Positions 1 through 5,489 of a stretch of DNA of 5,598 bases are shown here, piece after piece. Under the pieces are notes generated by a model. That model was not told the origin of the DNA and searched no databases. It saw only the letters and a list, made by a program, of their open reading frames with translations. Position 1 is the first letter of the stretch. Each line of letters opens with the position of its first letter. The DNA lies in assembly GCA_023451855.1 (NCBI GenBank), contig JAEXXY010000295.1, forward strand, positions 1 to 5,598, given 5' to 3'. This stretch comes from Actinomycetes bacterium (GTDB lineage: Bacteria > Actinomycetota > Actinomycetes > Actinomycetales > Dermatophilaceae). Made by a program: the position numbers and the translations under genes.

Positions 1-437
1 GAGAGGATCGGCTCGCCGGCTGCGACGAGCCGGACCGCCTCGACGAGCCGGCGCGGCTCGGTGTCCTTGAGCAGGAACCCGCTCGCGCCCGCCCGCAGCG
101 CCTGCACGACCATGTCGTCGGCGTCGAACGTCGTCAGCACGATGACGCGTGGCGCCGCGACCGTGGTTGCGCCCCCGGCCGCGCTCGGGGAGTCCGCTTC
201 GAGCAGCCGCCGGGTCGTCTCGAGCCCGTCGCGGCGGGGCATCCGGATGTCCATGAGGACGACGTCGGGCCGGTGCTCACGCACCACGGCCTCACCGACG
301 ATGCCGTCGCCCGCCTCGGCCACGACCTCGATGTCGGGTGCGCCGCCGAGGATCATCCGCAGCCCGGCCCGCACGAGCGCGTCGTCGTCGACGATGACGA
401 CGCGCGTCCTCGCGTCCGTGTTCTCGACCCCCGTCAC
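1..437 (-). CDS. NarL/LuxR-family response regulator, N-terminal receiver part (3' end outside window)
   Basis: This is the cytoplasmic partner of the adjacent kinase: it takes a phosphate on an aspartate and should bind DNA through a LuxR-type HTH. The visible 145 codons form one receiver domain. They show the acidic pair D17-D18 in VVIVDDD, the phosphoacceptor D63 in LMDIRMP, the switch threonines T102-T103 in VIVLTTFD, and the conserved lysine K124 in GFLLKD. LTTFD and FLLKD are typical of the NarL group. The HTH would lie beyond position 1 and is not seen, so the output domain is inferred from family. The start chosen is GTG at 437-435, which overlaps the kinase TGA as GTGA and implies translational coupling. 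An in-frame GTG at 446 is the alternative, and neither has a good Shine-Dalgarno. An Ala/Gly/Thr-rich stretch of about ten extra residues (83-95) lies between helix 3 and strand 4. Confidence 0.92.
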   Translation of the reverse strand, partial: MTGVENTDARTRVVIVDDDALVRAGLRMILGGAPDIEVVAEAGDGIVGEAVVREHRPDVVLMDIRMPRRDGLETTRRLLEADSPSAAGGATTVAAPRVIVLTTFDADDMVVQALRAGASGFLLKDTEPRRLVEAVRLVAAGEPIL

Positions 438-1747
438 GTCGCCCACGGTAGCCGGGCGGTGACGACGAAGTCGCCGCGCCGGTCGGGGCCGTAGGTCAGC
501 TCGCCGCCGGACAGCACCGCGCGCTCGGTGAGCCCGAGGAGCCCGAGCCCGCTGCCGGCGACCCCCGCCATCTCCGCCACGGACCGGTCTCCCGGAGCCG
601 GGACTCCCACCGGGGTCCGCACGGTGACGTCGACCTGGCCGGCCGCGACGCCCGCGCGCGTCACCGCGAGCGTCACCGTGGCGCGTCGACCCGGGGCGTG
701 CTTGCGGGCGTTCGTCAGGCACTCCTGCACGATCCGGTAGGCGTTGCGCGACACCCGGTCGGGCACCTCCGCCGCCTCGCCGGACTGCTCGAGGACGACG
801 TCGGTTCCCGCGGCGCGCGCCTCCGTGACGAGCTCCGCCACGTCGTGGAGCGTCGGCTGCGGGCGTTCGGGCACCGACGCGTCGGCTGCATCGGTCGTGT
901 CGGACGCGTCGGACGCGTCGGACGCGTCGGACGTCGTCGGCAACGGCACGTCGCGGAGCACGCCGAGCACGTCACGCAGCTCGGACAGTGCCTGGTTGGC
1001 GCTCGACCGGATGACCTCCGCGGTGGCCGCGACCTCGTCGCGGCCGAGGTCGTCGCGGTAGGCGAGGGCGCCGGAGTGCATGGCCACCAAGGAGATCCGG
1101 TGGGCGAGCACGTCGTGCATCTCGCGGGCGATCCGGGCGCGCTCGGCGACGCGAGCCTGCGCGACGCGCATCGCCTGCTCGCGCTCGGCCGTGAGGGCGC
1201 GCTCGTGCAGCGAGGCGACGAAGGCACGGCGCTCGCCGATGGCCCAGCCGCTCGCGACGCTGGCCGCGAGGATGAGCACCGAGATGACGATCCCCGACAC
1301 GCTGACCGTCGAGTCCTCGGTGGGGTAGAGCAGCGCGTTGACGAACCCGGCCGCCAGGAACGGCACGGCCACGGCCGCGAGCTCGCGCCAGCGTCGACGC
1401 GTCGACAGCGACACGAGCGCGAGGATGCTCGGGCCGACGGCGGCCATGGACACCGCCGACGCCAGGGCCGTGACCCACGCGACCGTCCGCGGGTACCGGC
1501 GCCGCCAGAGCAGCAGCACGGCACAGGCGAGCCCGACGGCGGCGTCGACGAGCAGCCAGTTCTTGCCGAGGGTGGGGTCGACGCCGCGGTGGTCCAGCTG
1601 CGCCTGGACCGAGCCCCAGAGCGCCGCCCCGAAGAGGACGGCGACCGAGATCCGCCACACCTCGCCCCACACGTGGCCGCGTCGGGTGCGGGCGATCCGG
1701 GGTAGGGGCACCGGCCCAGCGTAGGCAGCGGCCCGCGGTGTCCGCAT
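434..1747 (-). CDS. DesK/NarX-type sensor histidine kinase (HisKA_3 + HATPase_c)
   Basis: Membrane sensor kinase that autophosphorylates a histidine and passes the phosphate to the regulator downstream. From the ATG at 1747 it is 437 residues. Residues 33-171 hold five or six hydrophobic segments (about 33-50, 65-81, 87-115, 123-141, 151-171) with no large extracytoplasmic domain, suggesting sensing within the membrane. The H-box is REMHDVLAHR with H211 as phosphoacceptor. The N-box is QECLTNARKHA with N346, and the glycine box is GSGLGLLGL (398-406). The usual DxGxG aspartate is missing: the equivalent region reads VDVTVRTPVG (372-381). A Ser-Asp-Ala repeat linker (273-283) separates the dimerisation and ATPase domains. 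The frame stays open to a GTG at 1777, adding ten residues. ATG 1747 is preferred only weakly because neither start has a convincing ribosome site. The ABC genes are divergent, typical of exporter-controlling systems. The signal is unknown. Confidence 0.93.
   Translation of the reverse strand: MRTPRAAAYAGPVPLPRIARTRRGHVWGEVWRISVAVLFGAALWGSVQAQLDHRGVDPTLGKNWLLVDAAVGLACAVLLLWRRRYPRTVAWVTALASAVSMAAVGPSILALVSLSTRRRWRELAAVAVPFLAAGFVNALLYPTEDSTVSVSGIVISVLILAASVASGWAIGERRAFVASLHERALTAEREQAMRVAQARVAERARIAREMHDVLAHRISLVAMHSGALAYRDDLGRDEVAATAEVIRSSANQALSELRDVLGVLRDVPLPTTSDASDASDASDTTDAADASVPERPQPTLHDVAELVTEARAAGTDVVLEQSGEAAEVPDRVSRNAYRIVQECLTNARKHAPGRRATVTLAVTRAGVAAGQVDVTVRTPVGVPAPGDRSVAEMAGVAGSGLGLLGLTERAVLSGGELTYGPDRRGDFVVTARLPWAT
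900..933. repeat. 9-bp tandem repeat (TCGGACGCG, about 3.8 copies) inside the kinase gene
   Basis: Three exact TCGGACGCG units start at 900, 909 and 918, followed by a partial TCGGACG to 933. Degenerate relatives lie at about 874-899. On the coding strand this gives the SDASDASDASD linker between the phosphoacceptor helices and the ATPase domain. The unit is a multiple of three, so copy-number change would keep the reading frame. Confidence 0.9.
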
Positions 1748-1786
1748 CCGTCCGGGGTAGGGGTGGGGAGGGGTCACCCCGAGGCG

Positions 1787-1810
1787 CGACCCTGACTCCG
1801 GTCAGGGTCG
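1787..1810. promoter_or_regulatory. Perfect 10-bp inverted repeat (CGACCCTGAC / GTCAGGGTCG, 4-base spacer)
   Basis: The arms at 1787-1796 and 1801-1810 are exact reverse complements around TCCG. The element sits in the noncoding gap between the kinase and ABC operons, 77 bases before the ABC start codon. A dimeric response regulator binding here is the simplest reading. A stem-loop in the 5' leader of one transcript is also possible. GTCAGGGT recurs at 1873-1880, overlapping the ABC ribosome site, 72 bases from the right arm. Confidence 0.6.
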
Positions 1811-1819
1811 ACTACGACC
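1806..1819. promoter_or_regulatory. Second inverted repeat GGTCG-ACTA-CGACC sharing an arm with the 1787-1810 palindrome
   Basis: GGTCG (1806-1810) is both the end of the right arm of the larger palindrome and the left arm of this one, whose right arm CGACC lies at 1815-1819. GGTCG occurs again at 1828-1832, 22 bases downstream, adjoining the third GGGTAGGGG copy. The overlapping arrangement could allow two alternative dimer registers or cooperative loading. It may also contain the promoter, but no convincing -35/-10 pair could be assigned. Confidence 0.4.
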
Positions 1820-1875
1820 TGGGTAGGGGTCGGAATCAGGCTCATGACCGATGTGGGCGCCCCCGCCCGCACGTC

Positions 1876-1884
1876 AGGGTGGAG
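1876..1884 (+). promoter_or_regulatory. Ribosome binding site of the ABC ATPase gene
   Basis: A purine-rich AGGGTGGAG ends three bases before the ATG at 1888, with the AGGG core about eight bases upstream. It selects this ATG over the longer open frame that begins at 1738, whose first 50 codons would overlap the control region and have no family resemblance. Confidence 0.7.
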
Positions 1885-1887
1885 CCC

Positions 1888-2787
1888 ATGATCACAGTCG
1901 AGCGACTCACCAAGCGGTACGGCCCGTTCACGGCCGTCGACGACATCTCGTTCGAGGTGAAGCCCGGTCTCGTCACCGGCTTCCTCGGACCGAACGGTGC
2001 CGGCAAGACGACGGCGATGCGCGTCATGTCCGGCCTCACCCCGGCCACCTCCGGCCGTGCCACGGTGCTCGGCAAGCCGTACGGCGCGCTGCCCAACCCC
2101 GGCCGCCACGTCGGCCTTCTCCTGGACGCGTCGGCCCAGCACGCCGGCCGCACCGGCCGCGAGGTGCTGACGCTCGGGGCCATCCTCATGGGCGTCGGCC
2201 GCGGCCGCGTCGACGAGATGATCGAGCTCGTCGGGCTGACCGAGAAGGAGGCCAACCGACGCGTGCGCAACTACTCGCTCGGCATGCGCCAGCGCCTCGG
2301 CATCGCCCACGCCCTCCTCGGCGACCCCGAGGTGCTCATCCTCGACGAGCCGGCCAACGGCCTCGACCCGGCCGGCATCCGCTGGATGCGCGACCTGCTG
2401 CGCGGCTACGCCAACGAGGGCGGCACCGTGCTGCTGTCCTCGCACCTGCTGGGCGAGATCGAGCGGGTCGCCGACGAGATCGTCGTCATCGGCCACGGCA
2501 AGATCGTGGCGCACGGCACCAAGGACGACCTGCTCGCCGGCGCCGGCACGTACGCGCGGTCCACCGACGACGACGCCCTGCTCGCGGCGCTCGCCGCCGA
2601 GTCGGTCGTGGCGCACCACACCCCGACCGGTGGCCTGCAGGTGGAGGCCGAGCCGCTCGCGGTCGGACGCGTCGCCGCCGCCCACCAGATCGTCCTGACC
2701 GAGCTGCGCGGTGGTGACAGCCGGGGTCTCGAGGAGATGTTCCTCGACCTCACGGCCGACGCCGCCCGAGAGGAGGTGGCGGCATGA
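1888..2787 (+). CDS. ABC-2 type exporter, ATP-binding subunit
   Basis: ATPase that powers the permease encoded immediately downstream, acting on the inner face of the membrane. The 299 residues begin MITVERLTKRYG, typical of the BcrA/DrrA-like exporter ATPase group. Visible motifs are Walker A GPNGAGKTT (34-42), signature YSLGMRQRLGIA (129-140), Walker B with D-loop VLILDEPANGLDP (149-161), and the switch histidine H186 in SSHLL. The Q-loop glutamine is replaced: the stretch reads VGLLLDASAQ (75-84), with D80 where many relatives of this group carry glutamate. The C-terminal 85 or so residues form the usual variable accessory region. The stop overlaps the permease start as ATGA, so the two are one translationally coupled operon, divergent from the two-component genes that probably control it. 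The substrate could be a peptide antibiotic, drug or lipid, and the sequence does not decide. Confidence 0.95.
   Translation: MITVERLTKRYGPFTAVDDISFEVKPGLVTGFLGPNGAGKTTAMRVMSGLTPATSGRATVLGKPYGALPNPGRHVGLLLDASAQHAGRTGREVLTLGAILMGVGRGRVDEMIELVGLTEKEANRRVRNYSLGMRQRLGIAHALLGDPEVLILDEPANGLDPAGIRWMRDLLRGYANEGGTVLLSSHLLGEIERVADEIVVIGHGKIVAHGTKDDLLAGAGTYARSTDDDALLAALAAESVVAHHTPTGGLQVEAEPLAVGRVAAAHQIVLTELRGGDSRGLEEMFLDLTADAAREEVAA
2771..2776 (+). promoter_or_regulatory. Strong ribosome binding site of the permease gene (AGGAGG)
   Basis: A consensus AGGAGG, followed by TGG, lies seven bases before the ATG at 2784 and inside the last codons of the ATPase gene. It supports the upstream permease start, and so the unusual N-terminal tail, over the internal ATG at 2868, which has no such site. 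Confidence 0.85.
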
Positions 2788-3647
2788 CCACCACGACGAA
2801 CACGACGAACACGACGAACACGCCTGCGGCACAGGCGTCCTCGAAGCACGCTGAGTCGGCGCTGCCGATGAGGGCGAAGGTGCCGGCCCGCATCGGCGGC
2901 GAGCGGCCCACGACCGGGGTGCCGTTCACGCGCCTCGTCCACGTCGAGCTGCGCAAGATGCTCGACACCCGCGCCGGCCGCTGGCTGCTCATCGGCATCG
3001 CGGCGATCATCGCGGTCGCCCTGACGATCATGTTCTTCAACAACGGTGGCCAGCACTCGTTCGGCGACTACCTCCAGGCCACGACGATGCCGATGGCGAT
3101 CATCCTCCCGGTGGTCGGCATCCTCGCCGTGACGTCGGAGTGGAGCCAGCGCACCGGTCTCGTCACGTTCGGCCTCGAGCCGCGGCGGATTCGGGTCGCC
3201 TGGGCCAAGCTCGTCTCCGCCCTCGGCGTCGGTGTGGCCGCGTTCGCGCTGGCCCTGGCCCTCGCCGGTGTCGCCCACCAGGCCGCCATCACCTTCCGCG
3301 GCATCGATGCCGACTGGTCGATCGGCGGGCTCGTCCTGCTCGGCGCGGCGGGCTACGTGCTCCTCGGCGTCGCGCAGGGTGTCGGCTTCGGCATGCTCTT
3401 CAAGAACACGCCGGCCGCGATCGTCGTCTACTTCGTGCTGCCGACCGCGTGGTCGATCCTCGGCTCGATGGTCTCGTGGCTGCGATCGGCCTCGGAGTGG
3501 CTCGACCTCAACCAGATGATGCAGCCACTGTTCGAGGGCTCGCTGACCGGTGAGCAGTGGACCCACCTCGGCGCCTCCGTCGCCCTCTGGGTCGTCCTGC
3601 CGCTCGCCGTCGGCATCTGGCGCCTGACCCGCGCCGAGGTCAAGTAG
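2784..3647 (+). CDS. ABC-2 family transporter permease
   Basis: Membrane half of the exporter. The 287 residues have six predicted helices at about 67-86, 100-117, 142-163, 180-200, 211-232 and 262-279. That matches a one-permease, one-ATPase ABC-2 system in which each subunit would act as a dimer. The segment FTRLVHVELRKMLDTRAGRWLL (48-69) just before helix 1 is the usual amphipathic entry of ABC-2 permeases. TSEWSQRTGLVTFGLEPRR (117-135), after helix 2, resembles the conserved loop of relatives that carry E-(W/Y)-xx-(R/K)-T. Residues 1-45 are an unusual hydrophilic tail opening with MTTTTNTTNTTNT, probably disordered and cytoplasmic. The start is fixed by AGGAGG and the ATGA overlap with the ATPase gene. 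The stop is 17 bases before the palindromic terminator. The substrate is unknown. Confidence 0.93.
   Translation: MTTTTNTTNTTNTPAAQASSKHAESALPMRAKVPARIGGERPTTGVPFTRLVHVELRKMLDTRAGRWLLIGIAAIIAVALTIMFFNNGGQHSFGDYLQATTMPMAIILPVVGILAVTSEWSQRTGLVTFGLEPRRIRVAWAKLVSALGVGVAAFALALALAGVAHQAAITFRGIDADWSIGGLVLLGAAGYVLLGVAQGVGFGMLFKNTPAAIVVYFVLPTAWSILGSMVSWLRSASEWLDLNQMMQPLFEGSLTGEQWTHLGASVALWVVLPLAVGIWRLTRAEVK
2793..2819. repeat. 9-bp tandem repeat (ACGACGAAC x3) at the permease 5' end
   Basis: Three exact units at 2793-2801, 2802-2810 and 2811-2819 encode the Thr/Asn tract just after the start codon. The unit length preserves the reading frame, so slippage would only change tail length. Confidence 0.92.
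2820..2838 (+). other. Small inverted repeat (7-bp arms) early in the permease coding region
   Basis: ACGCCTG (2820-2826) and CAGGCGT (2832-2838) are exact reverse complements around CGGCA, directly after the tandem repeat and 36 bases into the gene. In mRNA this could form a short GC-rich hairpin. Any role in translation is speculative, and chance occurrence in GC-rich DNA is possible. Confidence 0.35.
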
Positions 3648-3664
3648 CCGGTACCTCCCCAGAC

Positions 3665-3709
3665 CGTCGAGTGCCCACTTCCCATCGGGGGAGAAGTGGG
3701 CACTCGACG
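3665..3709. terminator. Perfect 17-bp-stem palindrome, probable bidirectional terminator
   Basis: The arms CGTCGAGTGCCCACTTC (3665-3681) and GAAGTGGGCACTCGACG (3693-3709) are exact complements with an 11-base loop. It lies between convergent genes, exactly 17 bases from the permease stop and 17 bases from the catalase stop. There is no T-run on either side, as is common for actinobacterial stem-loop terminators. Its size and perfection also fit a dispersed palindromic genomic repeat reused as a terminator. Confidence 0.8.
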
Positions 3710-3726
3710 CGTCCGGGACGTCGGGG

Positions 3727-5331
3727 TCAGTGGGCGGCGTGCGTCGCGTCCTCGACGATCGGGTCCTTCGCCGGGGCCGCGTCGTCGGCGTCGCCACCGG
3801 GGTTCGGGGCGCCGAGGCCCGCGCGGACCAGCTCCTCGATCTGCGCCCCGGTCGTGGCGTCGACGTTCTTCCAGTACGCGAAGGCGCGTTCGAGCACCGG
3901 GGACTTCACGCCGCCGAGCAGGTGCCCGGCCACGGTCTCGGTGAACGCCTCGCGCTGGGCGTCGTCCCACACCTCGCGCACGAGCCGGCCGGCCTGGCCG
4001 AAGTCGTCGTCGTCCTCGCGCAGCGTGTAGGCCTGGCGCACCATGGCGCCGTCGCTCTCCCAGCCCTCCTCGACCTCGCCGACGTGGTCGGCGTAGCCGC
4101 GTCCCTCGCTGTTCGGCGCGTACACCGGGGCGTCGCCGCGGTGGTCGTAGGCCATCGGGCCGTCCTGCGTGTACGTGTTGAGGTCGTCGACGCGCGGGCG
4201 GTTGACCGGCAGCTGCAGGTAGTTCGGGCCGATCCGGTAGCGGTGGGTGTCGCTGTAGGCGAAGGCGCGGCCGAGCAGCATCTTGTCGGGCGAGAACCCG
4301 ATTCCGGGCACGAGCGCCGACGGCTCGAACGCCGCCTGCTCGACCTGGGCGAAGAAGTTGTCGGGGTTGCGGTTCAGCGTCATGGTGCCGACGTCGATGA
4401 GCGGGTAGTCCGCGTGCGGCCACACCTTCGTCAGGTCGAAGGGGTTGAGGTGGTAGGTCTTCGCGTCCTCGTACGGCATGACCTGCACGCGCAGCCGCCA
4501 GCTCGGGTGGTCGCCGCGCTCGATGGCGTCGTGCAGGTCGCGGCGGTGGAAGTCGGCGTCCTGCCCGGCGATCTTCTCGGCCTCGGCGCCGGTCAGGCCC
4601 TCGACGCCCTGGTCGCTGTGGAAGTGGTACTTGACCCAGAACTTCTCGCCCGAGGCGTTGACCCACATGTACGTGTGCGAGCCGTAGCCGTTCATGTGCC
4701 GGAAGGTCTTCGGGATGCCGCGGTCGCCCATGAGGTAGGTGACCTGGTGGGCCGACTCGGGGTTGAGCGACCAGAAGTCCCACTGCATGTGGTTGTCGCG
4801 CAGGCCCGACCCGCCCCGACGCTTCTGGCTGCGGATGAAGTGCGGGAACTTCATCGTGTCCCGGACGAAGAACACCGGGGTGTTGTTGCCGACGAGGTCG
4901 TAGTTGCCCTCGGTCGTGTAGAACTTCAGCGCGAAGCCGCGGGGGTCGCGCCAGGTGTCCGGGCTGCCCTGCTCGCCGGCGACGGTCGAGAACCGGGCCA
5001 GCATCTCGGTGCGCACGCCCGGCTGGAAGAGCGCGGCCTTGGTGTAGCGGGACACGTCCTCGGTCGTCTCGAAGACGCCGAACGCGCCCGAGCCCTTGGC
5101 GTGCACGTTGCGCTCGGGGACGCGCTCGCGGTTGAAGTGCGCCATCTGGTTGAGAAAGTGCGTGTCGTGCAGCAGGATCGGCCCGTCCGGGCCGACGGTG
5201 AGCGAGTTGCGGTCGCTCGGGGCCGGCGCGCCGTTGTCGGCGTGCGACCCCAGACGGGCCTCCTCGCTCGGGGCCGTCTCGACCGAGGGCCGTCCGTTGT
5301 CGGCGGCCCGTCCGTTGTCGGTGTCCGTCAT
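3727..5331 (-). CDS. katA: Heme catalase (monofunctional, small-subunit, clade 3-like)
   Basis: Converts hydrogen peroxide to water and oxygen in the cytoplasm, normally as a heme tetramer. Of 534 residues, about 47-500 are the catalase core. The distal histidine H77 sits in ERNVHAKG, S115 in RFSTV, and the distal asparagine N149 in LVGNNTPVFFVRD. The proximal heme ligand Y359 and R355 are in RAFAYSDTHRYRIG. Positions that bind NADPH in mammalian catalase appear largely kept (H195, R204, N214, H236), but the lysine of that set is H238 here. The C-terminus stops after the core helices, without the flavodoxin-like domain of large-subunit catalases. The first 45 residues are a hydrophilic tail with three DNG motifs. 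The ATG at 5331 is preceded by AAGGAG. No neighbour forms an obvious operon with it, and no OxyR, Fur or PerR box was recognised upstream. The symbol katA rests on family similarity. Confidence 0.96.
   Translation of the reverse strand: MTDTDNGRAADNGRPSVETAPSEEARLGSHADNGAPAPSDRNSLTVGPDGPILLHDTHFLNQMAHFNRERVPERNVHAKGSGAFGVFETTEDVSRYTKAALFQPGVRTEMLARFSTVAGEQGSPDTWRDPRGFALKFYTTEGNYDLVGNNTPVFFVRDTMKFPHFIRSQKRRGGSGLRDNHMQWDFWSLNPESAHQVTYLMGDRGIPKTFRHMNGYGSHTYMWVNASGEKFWVKYHFHSDQGVEGLTGAEAEKIAGQDADFHRRDLHDAIERGDHPSWRLRVQVMPYEDAKTYHLNPFDLTKVWPHADYPLIDVGTMTLNRNPDNFFAQVEQAAFEPSALVPGIGFSPDKMLLGRAFAYSDTHRYRIGPNYLQLPVNRPRVDDLNTYTQDGPMAYDHRGDAPVYAPNSEGRGYADHVGEVEEGWESDGAMVRQAYTLREDDDDFGQAGRLVREVWDDAQREAFTETVAGHLLGGVKSPVLERAFAYWKNVDATTGAQIEELVRAGLGAPNPGGDADDAAPAKDPIVEDATHAAH
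5290..5321. repeat. Two exact 14-base direct repeats at the catalase 5' end
   Basis: CCGTCCGTTGTCGG lies at 5290-5303 and 5308-5321, 18 bases apart, and its last ten bases recur at 5231-5240. On the coding strand they give two DNGR motifs and one DNG motif in the disordered N-terminal tail. The 18-base period keeps the frame. Confidence 0.85.
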
Positions 5332-5336
5332 GTCCG

Positions 5337-5342
5337 CTCCTT
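5337..5342 (-). promoter_or_regulatory. Ribosome binding site of the catalase gene (AAGGAG)
   Basis: Read on the minus strand, AAGGAG precedes the ATG at 5331 with five bases between. This is good spacing and supports the chosen start with its full N-terminal tail. Confidence 0.75.
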
Positions 5343-5348
5343 CGCTCG

Positions 5349-5383
5349 CGTCGTGGAGGGTGGTGTCCCCGACCTCTACGACG
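5349..5383. promoter_or_regulatory. Imperfect inverted repeat upstream of the catalase gene
   Basis: CGTCGTGGAGG (5349-5359) and CCTCTACGACG (5373-5383) pair at ten of eleven positions across a 13-base spacer, starting 18 bases upstream of the catalase start codon. It may be an operator for a peroxide- or iron-responsive repressor or a leader stem-loop. It does not match a regulator box that I recognise, and the catalase promoter itself could not be located with confidence. Confidence 0.35.
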
Positions 5384-5477
5384 TACCCGATCGGCGGCGC
5401 CTGGCCCGGTCCTGCGCCCGTCGATCCACCGGGGACCCGCGAACGCGCCGACCCTCGCCGCGGCGGGCGGGGCGTCC

Positions 5478-5483
5478 TACAGT
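5478..5483 (+). promoter_or_regulatory. Candidate -10 box (TACAGT) for a leaderless transcript
   Basis: TACAGT fits the TAnnnT -10 pattern of actinobacterial promoters. Six bases separate it from the GTG at 5490, which places the expected transcription start at or next to the start codon. A matching -35 was not recognised, which is common for such promoters. Confidence 0.5.
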
Positions 5484-5489
5484 CGACGC

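Larger units (their letters stand above)
1696..1829. promoter_or_regulatory. Three copies of a CCKGGGTAGGGG motif, candidate regulator-binding sites
   Basis: TCCGGGGTAGGGG occurs exactly at 1696-1708 and 1751-1763, and a near copy ACCTGGGTAGGGG lies at 1817-1829. Copy-to-copy distances are 55 and 66 bases, both multiples of 11, so the copies would lie on roughly the same face of the helix. The first two fall in different codon phases relative to the kinase gene, so the repeat is not a by-product of protein sequence. The position between divergent operons fits binding by the response regulator encoded here. That assignment is inference, and no published site is being matched. Confidence 0.5.

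Noticed and set aside
61..462. Plus-strand frame at the left edge
   Set aside because: It is antisense to the response regulator, which has all receiver-domain residues. The Ser/Arg/Thr-rich translation looks like a shadow.
900..933. Tandem repeats as a CRISPR-like array
   Set aside because: The units are nine bases, contiguous, in frame and inside a gene. There are no spacers.
698..1705. 335-codon open frame on the plus strand
   Set aside because: It is antisense to the kinase gene, whose motifs are unmistakable. The translation is His/Arg/Gly-rich low-complexity without domains.
1811..1860. A -35/-10 promoter pair for the ABC operon
   Set aside because: Candidates such as TACGAC (1813) and TAGGGG (1824) fit poorly and have no correctly spaced -35, so no specific promoter is called.
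1738..1887. Longer N-terminus of the ABC ATPase starting at 1738
   Set aside because: The extra 50 codons cover the palindromes and repeats of the control region, show no family similarity, and a good ribosome site precedes the ATG at 1888.
1774..2832. 352-codon open frame on the minus strand
   Set aside because: It is antisense to the ABC ATPase and runs through the promoter region. No recognisable motifs.
2406..3797. 463-codon open frame on the minus strand
   Set aside because: It lies opposite the ABC ATPase and permease genes and crosses the terminator. Its Arg/Asp/Gly-rich, motif-free translation is typical of a GC-rich antisense shadow.
3428..4783. 451-codon minus-strand frame overlapping the catalase
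   Set aside because: It is an alternate frame of the catalase gene, rich in Arg/Pro/Gly, and runs on through the terminator into the permease.
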